Shown here piece after piece: positions 6,566 to 11,907 of a DNA stretch of 12,396 nt; within the stretch, counting starts at the first letter, position 1, and every line of letters begins with the position of its first letter. Source of the stretch: Aadella sp043822885 (GTDB lineage: Bacteria > Omnitrophota > Gorgyraeia > Tantalellales > Tantalellaceae); the NCBI GenBank assembly GCA_043822885.1, contig JBDRBI010000089.1:1-12396 (forward strand), read 5' to 3'. The position numbers were made by a program, and so were the translations under genes. A model generated the notes under the pieces. It was not told where the DNA came from. It saw only the letters and a program-made list of their open reading frames with translations, and ran no database searches.

Positions 6566-7999
6566 TTATCTCTCTATTAAAGAACGGAGCTTTTTTATTA
6601 TGGCCTTAGTTTTTTCGTTATTATTTAACAGTTCTTTGTTTATCTTATCAAAAGAATGCAGCACCGTTGTGTGATCCCTACCCCCAAAAGAACGGCCTAT
6701 ATCAGGAAGAGAATGATCTGTAATTTGCCGAGACAAAAACATTGCGAGCTGTCTCGGGTAAACAAAAGAGCGGGATCTTTTCTTAGTTTTCATATCACTT
6801 TTTGAAATATCAAAAAATGAAGAAACAATATCCTGTATAAGATCTATCGTTATCTTTTTCTCTTCCGCCGAGATCATTCCTTTTAAAACTTCTTTTGCCA
6901 AAGGAACGGACATTTCGGAATTTGTAAGCTTCGAGTAAGCGACAACCCGGATCAGAGCGCCTTCCATTTCCCGGATATTGGTCTTTACGTGTTCCGCTAA
7001 AAAATACAAAACTTCTTTCGGAACCTTGATAGATTCTGATTCACTTTTTTTCTCCATGATAGCTATTCGGGTCTCAAAATCCGGCAGTTGTATGTCCGCG
7101 ATCAAGCCCCACGCAAAACGGGAAATAAGGCGTTCTTCAAGATCTTTTATTTCTTGAGGAGAACGGTCGCTGCAAAGAACGATTTGCTTATGCGCGTCGT
7201 GAAGAGCATTAAAGGTATGGAAAAACTCCTCTTGTGTAGATTCTTTCCCCGCTATGAACTGTACGTCATCTATAAGAAGAACGTCCACATTCCTATACAT
7301 GGCACGGAAGCGCTGCGTCGCTTTCGTGCGTATAGACGTAATAAGCTGGTTAGTGAACTCTTCGCTTGAAATGTAGAGAACTTTTGTTTTCGGAGAATTT
7401 TTTAAAACCTCCTGACCTAAAGCCTGCATAAGGTGAGTCTTCCCAAGACCCACGCCTCCGTATAAGAACAAAGGATTATAGACCTTCGAAAGTTTTTCAC
7501 AAACAGCTAAAGAAGCGGCATGAGCAAAGCGATTGCTGTTGCCGACAACAAAATTGTCAAAAGTATAAATAGGATTGAACCCGAGAGTTTGATGTTTACT
7601 TTCGGGAAGATTTCGGGAACCGGAAAAAACAGATTTCAACCAATTTTCTTTGTGATCAGATCTCGCGGAAAAAGCGGCGTCATTTTCTTTTTGTGGAGGA
7701 GCGGCGGGAAAAGGAACGGCAGGCGGCCGAGGATTAGAGGTTTCCTGAGGAACGGGCACAGACTCGATAATTTCAAACTTTATCTCCAAAGGTTTCCCCG
7801 AAGCTTGCTGAACCGAAGTTTTAACAAGGCTTATGTATCTCTCTTTTATCCAGGTTTCAAAAAATTTATTTGGAACACCCAACGTTATAGAAGTTTCGTC
7901 AGAGGAGGCTTGACGCATAGGAAGAAACCAAGCAGAAAAGACTTGATCGTTCACTTCGGATCTTAAAAAAGATAAAGCTTTGTCCCAAATACTTTCCAT
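6566..7999 (-). CDS. dnaA: Chromosomal replication initiator DnaA
   Basis: AAA+ initiator that binds DnaA boxes and melts oriC. I place the start at ATG 7999, giving 477 residues that begin MESIWDKALSFLRSEV, a standard domain I opening; the open frame continues upstream to 8137, but that extension is an unrelated hydrophobic stretch across a DnaA box and leader DNA. Domain I covers about 1-80, a Pro/Ala-rich linker (domain II) about 81-140, and the AAA+ domain about 141-350. Walker A is GGVGLGKT (181-188), Walker B LLIDD (241-245), and a probable arginine finger is Arg294 in LISRFAWG. Domain IV holds the HTH with YPRQLAMFLSR (414-424) and the signature GGRDHTTVLHS (439-449). No clear Shine-Dalgarno precedes the ATG. 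It is transcribed toward the candidate oriC and dnaN, and the box at 8079-8087 in its leader suggests autoregulation. Confidence 0.97.
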   Translation of the reverse strand: MESIWDKALSFLRSEVNDQVFSAWFLPMRQASSDETSITLGVPNKFFETWIKERYISLVKTSVQQASGKPLEIKFEIIESVPVPQETSNPRPPAVPFPAAPPQKENDAAFSARSDHKENWLKSVFSGSRNLPESKHQTLGFNPIYTFDNFVVGNSNRFAHAASLAVCEKLSKVYNPLFLYGGVGLGKTHLMQALGQEVLKNSPKTKVLYISSEEFTNQLITSIRTKATQRFRAMYRNVDVLLIDDVQFIAGKESTQEEFFHTFNALHDAHKQIVLCSDRSPQEIKDLEERLISRFAWGLIADIQLPDFETRIAIMEKKSESESIKVPKEVLYFLAEHVKTNIREMEGALIRVVAYSKLTNSEMSVPLAKEVLKGMISAEEKKITIDLIQDIVSSFFDISKSDMKTKKRSRSFVYPRQLAMFLSRQITDHSLPDIGRSFGGRDHTTVLHSFDKINKELLNNNEKTKAIIKKLRSLIER

Positions 8000-8078
8000 A
8001 ATCGTCAGAACACAGAGGTAAAAGTTATAAACAACAGATAACAGGCAAAGCACAAAGAAAAACCAGGATATTAACAAG

Positions 8079-8087
8079 TTATCCACA
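8079..8087 (+). promoter_or_regulatory. DnaA box in the dnaA leader
   Basis: Perfect TTATCCACA. It lies between the probable dnaA promoter and the dnaA start codon, where bound DnaA could repress its own gene or form the second half of a bipartite origin. It is the only convincing box in the 8000-8258 divergent region. Confidence 0.85.
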
Positions 8088-8119
8088 GCTCTTTGGGCCG
8101 GGAAAACAACATGAAAAGC

Positions 8120-8148
8120 ATTATAATAAGAAGACAAGATTAATGCAA
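8120..8148 (-). promoter_or_regulatory. Probable dnaA promoter
   Basis: On the minus strand, TTGCAT (8148-8143), a 17-bp spacer and a perfect TATAAT (8125-8120). The -10 and spacing are ideal; the -35 matches TTGACA at only three positions. A start near 8113 would give a leader of about 114 nt containing the DnaA box at 8079-8087. Confidence 0.5.
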
Positions 8149-8177
8149 GGACTTTTTCTGAAAGAAAGTCATTTTTC

Positions 8178-8205
8178 TTGACTTAGAAGAGGCGTATGAT
8201 ATAAT
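8178..8205 (+). promoter_or_regulatory. Strong sigma70-type promoter for the rpmH operon
   Basis: TTGACT at 8178-8183, a 16-bp spacer, and a perfect TATAAT at 8200-8205. The predicted start is near 8212, giving a leader of about 47 nt to the rpmH start. It faces away from dnaA, making 8000-8258 a divergent promoter region of 259 bp. Confidence 0.8.
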
Positions 8206-8258
8206 CATAAATCTTAAAAAGCTAGAAAAAAGAACAATCGAAAGGAAAAGGAGTTTTT

Positions 8259-8396
8259 GTGAAAAAGAATATTACAAACAAATCAAACCTAAAGAGGAAG
8301 AGAAAGCACGGTTTCCGGGAAAGAAGCAGCTCTAAAGCGGGACAGGATGTCCTGAAAAGAAGAAGGAAAAAAGGGAAAAAGGTCTTGACTGTATAA
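8259..8396 (+). CDS. rpmH: Large ribosomal subunit protein bL34
   Basis: A 45-residue, extremely basic protein starting with GTG at 8259 and ending at TAA 8394-8396. AAGGAG at 8248-8253, five bases upstream, fixes the start. The L34 hallmark 'LKRKRKHGFRERS' (residues 11-23) and the 'GQDVLKRRRKKGKKVLTV' end (28-45) match the family closely; bL34 is normally 44-47 residues. It sits in the 50S subunit near the exit-tunnel side of 23S rRNA. It is the first gene of the rpmH-rnpA-yidD-yidC cluster, directly behind a strong promoter and divergent from dnaA, an arrangement conserved across many bacteria. Confidence 0.96.
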   Translation: MKKNITNKSNLKRKRKHGFRERSSSKAGQDVLKRRRKKGKKVLTV

Positions 8397-8398
8397 AC

Positions 8399-8731
8399 GT
8401 GAAAATACGACATATATTAGGGAAAAAAGAATTTGTTGAGATCTTAAACGGCGGGAAAAGAACCCGGGGTGAAAAAACAACCGTGTATACAGGCGGGACT
8501 TCTGAGGAAGAAGCCGTCGGGCTGATCGTTCCCAAAAAGATGGTAGATAGCGCGGTAACCCGTAATTACCTGAGAAGGAGCATTTACGCATATTTTAGGG
8601 ATCTGCCGGAGTCCGAAGGCGCGAAAAAACGAACAGTGATCCGCATTATAAGCCCGATAGACAAAACCAACAAGAAAAAAGCAGGGCTGGAGATCAAAAA
8701 AGAGATAGAAAAAGCCAGACAAAAAGCATGA
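8399..8731 (+). CDS. rnpA: Ribonuclease P protein component
   Basis: Protein cofactor of RNase P, which trims the 5' leader of pre-tRNA together with the catalytic RNA (not in this window). 110 residues, slightly short for the family (about 115-125). The start is GTG at 8399, two bases after the rpmH stop, with no good Shine-Dalgarno, so translation probably depends on coupling with rpmH. The family signature around the RNA-binding helix is seen as GLIVPKKMVDSAVTRNYLRRSIYAYFR, residues 41-67, with RNYLRR at 55-60 as the 'RNR' motif. The N-terminal 'L.kk.eFveil..Gkr.rg' (residues 7-24) is also typical. The stop overlaps the yidD start (ATGA at 8728-8731). Confidence 0.93.
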   Translation: MKIRHILGKKEFVEILNGGKRTRGEKTTVYTGGTSEEEAVGLIVPKKMVDSAVTRNYLRRSIYAYFRDLPESEGAKKRTVIRIISPIDKTNKKKAGLEIKKEIEKARQKA

Positions 8732-8958
8732 TAAAGAAAATAATTGTAAGCATGCTAAAAGCATACAAACAAAACATAAGCTCTTATTTTATAAGGAGTT
8801 GCAGGTTTTATCCATCTTGTTCAGAGTATGCTGCGGAAGCTATAAATGAAAAAGGACTAATGAAGGGAACAGTCCTTTCTTTCTGGAGAATCGCAAGATG
8901 CAATCCCCTGTCCCGAGGCGGACATGACCCCGTAACAAAAAAAGGAAAAGAAAAGTGA
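8728..8958 (+). CDS. yidD: Membrane protein insertion efficiency factor YidD
   Basis: A 76-residue protein of the YidD (former haemolysin-like DUF37) family. The cysteine-rich signature CRFYPSCSEYA (residues 25-35) and the second block RCNPLSRGGHDPV (57-69) are both intact, with three conserved Cys (25, 31, 58). YidD associates with the inner membrane through an N-terminal amphipathic helix and assists YidC-dependent insertion; this is family knowledge. ATG overlaps the rnpA stop, indicating translational coupling, and yidC follows four bases after the TGA. Length and order in the cluster are canonical. Confidence 0.95.
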   Translation: MIKKIIVSMLKAYKQNISSYFIRSCRFYPSCSEYAAEAINEKGLMKGTVLSFWRIARCNPLSRGGHDPVTKKGKEK

Positions 8959-8962
8959 TATT

Positions 8963-10534
8963 ATGGAAAAAAGACTGATAACAGCGTTAGCACTATCTTT
9001 GGGAATCCTATTGATTTTCCAGGTCTTGGGACCGAAAAAACAAACCCGAGCCGCGATATCCCCGACTCAGCAACATGTTACAGATAAAGAAGTTACCATC
9101 GAGAAAAAAATGGACAAGGTAAGGGAAGGTGAAAACTTAACAGAGATCACGACAGACAAATACATATTGGTTTTTTCGGATATTGATGCGGGACTTAAAG
9201 AGATAGCTTTAAGGGAATATACTGAAGACGACAAAGAACAAACGATATACAAAGCAACAGGTGTTGGAAGCGATCTTTTCGCGCTCTCCGGAGGGATCCT
9301 TGCAGGGATAGAAGGAGAAAGATATGAAAGTAAAAGGACAGAAAATACCCTGGAATATGTATACGAAGAACCGGGCGTTGTAGCGGTGAAAAAGAAGTAC
9401 ACTTTTTATAACTCGTTGAATTCGTTACAGTTAGAGATTGAGATAAAAAACTTAACAGAAAGAGAAAAGACTTTTTCTTTTCAAATAGAAGGACCCTCAA
9501 AGCTATGCGAGGCCGGAAAAGTCGCAGGAAGAGAATTTACGGAAACAGTCTCTCTAATAGACGGAGAAAAGTGGAAAATAAAAAGACTTAAGGGAGCGCA
9601 AGAAAAAAGCGGGAATGTCGCTTGGGTAGGAGCAAAAAATCGGTATTTTACGCTCATAATGAAGCCTATAGAGGAAACAAAAGCAGTAACAGTTGCACCC
9701 GACGAAGAAAAGACCATAAGAACCATACTAAAAAGCCGAGAATATCTTCTTCTTCCAAAAGAAAGCCTAAAAGCGGAATACCTTTTGTATGCGGGGCCTT
9801 TGACCATTGAAACTCTGAAAGATATAGGATACGGTATGGAGGAAATGGTAGATTATGGTTTTTTTGGAGCGGTAAGTAAAAAATTATTGGCTATTTTAAG
9901 GTTTCTGCACACAAAAACCAAAAGCTGGGGCATCTCGATCATACTTCTGACACTGCTTATTAACACAATACTCTTTCCTTTGACATTCAAAAGTTTTGCT
10001 TCCATGCAAAAAATGAAAAAAGTACAACCCCACATGCAAAAACTAAAGGAACTTCATAAAGACAATCCACAGAAACTCAACAAAGAAACAATGGAATTGT
10101 ACAAAAAATATAATATTAATCCTTTGGGCGGATGTTTGCCAATGTTATTGCAAATGCCTATATTTATTGCACTTTACCAAGGATTAATGAACTCTATAGA
10201 GCTAAAAGGAGCGCATTTCTTATGGATAAAAGATCTTTCCAGGCCGGATGCGGTCCCTTTACCGTTTTCTTTGCCCCTTGTTGGACAAAGCCTGAACATT
10301 TTGCCTTTACTTATGGTCGGAATGATGGTAGTGCAGCAAAAAATATCCCAAAGCTTTACTCCGGGAACCGGTACAGCGGAACAAGCAAAACAGCAAAGAA
10401 CCATGATGCTGATGATGCCGATCTTTTTTGGATTCCTGTTCTACAAAATGCCTTCAGGACTAGTTTTGTACTGGCTTACTAACACCATTTTGATGACTGC
10501 GGAACAATCTTTTATAAGCAAAAAGGTTGGATGA
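8963..10534 (+). CDS. yidC: Membrane protein insertase YidC (Gram-negative type)
   Basis: Inserts and folds inner-membrane proteins, alone or with SecYEG. 523 residues. An N-terminal signal-anchor TM1 spans about 5-23 (ITALALSLGILLIFQVLG). A large periplasmic beta-sandwich domain covers about 55-285; its presence indicates a diderm. The conserved 60-kDa insertase core runs about 295-520, with TM2 at WGISIILLTLLINTILFPLT (322-341), the cytoplasmic coiled-coil hairpin (345-385), NPLGGCLPMLLQMPIFIALY (386-405), TM4/TM5 near 445-457 and 481-495, and a last TM near 498-513. Residue 334 is Asn (codon 9962-9964), aligning with the conserved groove Arg of E. coli (Arg366). It follows yidD by four bases and its stop overlaps the region of the next gene, so all are one operon. 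Confidence 0.97.
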   Translation: MEKRLITALALSLGILLIFQVLGPKKQTRAAISPTQQHVTDKEVTIEKKMDKVREGENLTEITTDKYILVFSDIDAGLKEIALREYTEDDKEQTIYKATGVGSDLFALSGGILAGIEGERYESKRTENTLEYVYEEPGVVAVKKKYTFYNSLNSLQLEIEIKNLTEREKTFSFQIEGPSKLCEAGKVAGREFTETVSLIDGEKWKIKRLKGAQEKSGNVAWVGAKNRYFTLIMKPIEETKAVTVAPDEEKTIRTILKSREYLLLPKESLKAEYLLYAGPLTIETLKDIGYGMEEMVDYGFFGAVSKKLLAILRFLHTKTKSWGISIILLTLLINTILFPLTFKSFASMQKMKKVQPHMQKLKELHKDNPQKLNKETMELYKKYNINPLGGCLPMLLQMPIFIALYQGLMNSIELKGAHFLWIKDLSRPDAVPLPFSLPLVGQSLNILPLLMVGMMVVQQKISQSFTPGTGTAEQAKQQRTMMLMMPIFFGFLFYKMPSGLVLYWLTNTILMTAEQSFISKKVG

Positions 10535-10548
10535 GGAGAAAGAACGCA

Positions 10549-10740
10549 ATGAAAAAAAGAAAAACCATCGAAGTAGAAGCTCTTACCGTTGAAGAAGCCA
10601 TTAAAAAAGCCTTAACACTGCTTAAAGCGGAAGAAAAAGAAGTAGTCATTGAAGTTCTAAAAGAAGAGCATAAAGGCCTTTTTGGAATGAAAGGCGCGGA
10701 ACTCGCCAAAATAAAAGTCACACTTGTAGATAAAGCCTAG
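10549..10740 (+). CDS. Standalone Jag_N-domain protein (SpoIIIJ-associated, truncated relative to Jag)
   Basis: A 63-residue protein consisting only of the Jag N-terminal domain: 'KTIEVEALTVEEAIKKALTLL' (residues 5-25), then strands, then the hallmark KGLFGMKG (42-49) and AKIKVTLV (53-60). Full Jag/KhpB proteins are about 200 residues and continue with KH and R3H RNA-binding domains. Neither appears here in any frame after the TAG at 10738-10740. I chose ATG 10549 because AGGAG at 10534-10538 precedes it; ATG 10531, overlapping the yidC stop, would add six residues. Position directly after yidC is where jag normally sits. Either a truncated jag remnant or a genuine one-domain form; the clean stop, good RBS and intact domain favour a functional small protein. 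Confidence 0.8.
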   Translation: MKKRKTIEVEALTVEEAIKKALTLLKAEEKEVVIEVLKEEHKGLFGMKGAELAKIKVTLVDKA

Positions 10741-10754
10741 TTTCCACGTGGAAA
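10741..10754. promoter_or_regulatory. parS: parS-like palindrome, copy 1
   Basis: TTTCCACGTGGAAA is a perfect 14-bp palindrome. The CACGTG centre and TTTC/GAAA flanks resemble the ParB site TGTTTCACGTGAAACA, with one extra C/G on each side of the core. It begins immediately after the TAG of the Jag_N gene and lies 330 bp ahead of parA, where parS sites are common. Identity with copy 2 supports function. Confidence 0.75.
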
Positions 10755-10777
10755 GTAACACCTGGGCCCCGGGTTAT

Positions 10778-10810
10778 AGAAGGTAGAAAATAGAAAGTAG
10801 AAAGAGAAAA
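10778..10810 (+). repeat. Purine-rich GTAGAAA-type degenerate repeat tract
   Basis: About 33 bp of imperfect units (GTAGAAAA, TAGAAA, GTAGAAA, GAGAAAA), purine-only on the plus strand apart from T in the TAG triplets. Probably a short member of a dispersed low-complexity repeat family; no function can be read from it. Confidence 0.55.
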
Positions 10811-10811
10811 C

Positions 10812-10839
10812 GTAGGGGCGGTTCACGAACCGCCCCTAC
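10812..10839. repeat. Perfect 13-bp stem hairpin, 'GTAGGGGCGGTTC' type
   Basis: Arms GTAGGGGCGGTTC (10812-10824) and GAACCGCCCCTAC (10827-10839) are exact reverse complements separated by AC. I recall GTAGGGGCGG...CCGCCCCTAC palindromes as dispersed repeats in several environmental bacterial lineages. No T-run follows on the plus strand, so intrinsic terminator activity for the upstream operon is uncertain. Confidence 0.85.
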
Positions 10840-10855
10840 AGCTGTTCGCACACAC

Positions 10856-10889
10856 TCCAGGCCGGGCCTGGGTACAGGCCCGGCCTGGA
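10856..10889. repeat. Perfect 15-bp stem GC-rich hairpin
   Basis: Left arm 10856-10870 (TCCAGGCCGGGCCTG) and right arm 10875-10889 are exact reverse complements around the loop GGTA. Each arm is itself largely palindromic (CAGGCCGGGCCTG-like), so alternative folds exist. It follows the first hairpin by 16 bp. No U-tract follows it. Confidence 0.85.
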
Positions 10890-10922
10890 AGAGGTAAATG
10901 GTCTAGGATCCATTCACCATCC

Positions 10923-10980
10923 GCCATTCACTGTTCACTTATTTCCACGTGGAAAGAGTACCTGCCATTTACTGTTCACT
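10923..10980 (+). repeat. 17-bp direct repeat flanking the second parS-like site
   Basis: GCCATTCACTGTTCACT (10923-10939) recurs as GCCATTTACTGTTCACT (10964-10980), one mismatch, 41 bp apart. The second parS-like palindrome sits between them. A related CCATTCACC at 10910-10918 forms an imperfect inverted pair with GGTAAATGG at 10893-10901. Confidence 0.75.
10942..10955. promoter_or_regulatory. parS: parS-like palindrome, copy 2
   Basis: Identical 14-bp TTTCCACGTGGAAA, 201 bp from copy 1 and 116 bp before the parA start. No other CACGTG-centred palindrome was noticed in the window. Confidence 0.75.
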
Positions 10981-11032
10981 AAAGACCATACGACATGGAT
11001 GGGTTTTTATTTCTATTTATTGCAAAAACTCA

Positions 11033-11061
11033 TTGACGAAGAGATGAACGTATGCTATATT
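11033..11061 (+). promoter_or_regulatory. parA promoter predicting a nearly leaderless mRNA
   Basis: TTGACG (11033-11038), an exact 17-bp spacer, then TATATT (11056-11061); one mismatch in each hexamer. Transcription would start near 11068, about three bases before the parA ATG at 11071, and no Shine-Dalgarno is present. Confidence 0.72.
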
Positions 11062-11070
11062 CTTTTCAAG

Positions 11071-11907
11071 ATGAAAAAGATAGCATTTTGCAATCAAAAA
11101 GGCGGAGTTGCTAAAACTACTTCAGCCCTCAACATAGCGACATACCTAGCCTTAAACGGCAAAAAGACTTTATTGATAGATCTTGACCCGCAGGCCAATG
11201 CTACAAGCGGTCTAGGGGTTAGTAAGAACGAACAAGACCAAAACATTTATAGTGTATTGCACGAGCACATAGGCCTAGATCAAGCCATTCGTCCCACAGC
11301 TATAGAAAATCTTTATATCGTCCCCTCAAACATTAATCTAACAGGCGCGGAGGTAGAGCTTGTAAATGTTATGGGGAGAGAATATCGCTTAAAAAAAGCG
11401 ATACAGGAAATGCAAGAGACTTTTGACTACATTCTTTTTGATTGCCCTCCTTCTCTTGGTTTATTGACGATCAATGGATTAACCTCAGCGGATTCTATAA
11501 TTATCCCTATACAATGTGAGTATTATGCCTTAGAGGGCGTAGGTCAACTAATGAAGACCATAACCCTGATCCGGGAAAATCTTAATTCGGATCTAAAAAT
11601 AGAAGGCGTACTAATGACCTTAGCGGATTATCGCACAAATCTAACGAAAGAAGTAATTGAGGAAGTAAAGAAGCATTTCGGGGAAAAAGTGTATAAAGCC
11701 ATAATCCCGAGAACTATAAAACTTACAGAGGCTCCCGGGTTTGGACAGCCCATAGCCTTATACGACAACACGTCTATCGGGGCGCAGAAGTACGAAGAAG
11801 TAACAAAAGAAATATTAGAACAAAACAAAGATAGCTACACGCAACCAGTTACGGATGAAGGTGTTACCGTAAACGCGGAGGAGCAAAATGGAGAAGAGAC
11901 TCGGTAA
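11071..11907 (+). CDS. parA: Chromosome partitioning ATPase ParA (Soj)
   Basis: Nucleoid-bound ATPase that drives segregation of ParB-parS complexes. 278 residues from ATG 11071, beginning MKKIAFCNQKGGVAKTT with no N-terminal HTH, as in chromosomal (type Ia Soj) ParA. The deviant Walker A is KGGVAKTT (10-17, signature Lys10 and Lys15), with Ala where Gly is commoner. Walker A' is LIDLDPQANAT (35-45) and Walker B YILFDCPPSLG (120-130). The conserved IPRTIKLTEAPGFGQPI (212-228) corresponds to the 'RlsEAPsfG' block. The frame extends upstream to 10999, but that part covers the promoter, so the later ATG is preferred. An acidic tail of about 25 residues (254-278) follows the domain. parB overlaps its end by 20 bp. 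Confidence 0.96.
   Translation: MKKIAFCNQKGGVAKTTSALNIATYLALNGKKTLLIDLDPQANATSGLGVSKNEQDQNIYSVLHEHIGLDQAIRPTAIENLYIVPSNINLTGAEVELVNVMGREYRLKKAIQEMQETFDYILFDCPPSLGLLTINGLTSADSIIIPIQCEYYALEGVGQLMKTITLIRENLNSDLKIEGVLMTLADYRTNLTKEVIEEVKKHFGEKVYKAIIPRTIKLTEAPGFGQPIALYDNTSIGAQKYEEVTKEILEQNKDSYTQPVTDEGVTVNAEEQNGEETR

Larger units (their letters stand above)
10741..11070. other. Non-coding segment with parS-like sites, hairpins and short repeats
   Basis: 330 bp between the Jag_N gene and parA without a credible gene. In order it holds a parS-like palindrome, a purine-rich GTAGAAA-type tract, two strong hairpins, CATTCAC-type repeats around a second parS-like palindrome, and the parA promoter. Base composition is patchy: GC-rich in the hairpins, AT-rich at both ends. 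Where many bacteria carry mnmE, mnmG and rsmG there is only this segment. Confidence 0.85.

Noticed and set aside
8000..8137. N-terminal extension of dnaA to an ATG at 8137
   Set aside because: The extra 46 residues are hydrophobic and unlike DnaA domain I, and they overlap a DnaA box and the leader. MESIWDKAL at 7999 is a standard DnaA start.
8222..8764. Several minus-strand open frames opposite rpmH and rnpA
   Set aside because: Antisense shadows of two clearly conserved genes, Phe/Ser/Leu-rich from reading purine-rich genes backwards, with no domain signatures.
10812..10889. Hairpins as Rho-independent terminators of the rpmH-yidC operon
   Set aside because: Stems are strong but neither is followed by a T-run on the plus strand, so I call them palindromic repeats only.
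10741..10980. CRISPR-like array
   Set aside because: Repeats are of different types and unevenly spaced, with no repeat-spacer periodicity and no cas genes.
10999..11070. N-terminal extension of parA (starts at 10999 or 11044)
   Set aside because: The extension reads through the TTGACG/TATATT promoter and has no ParA homology; chromosomal ParA normally begins MkkIAfcNQKGGV.
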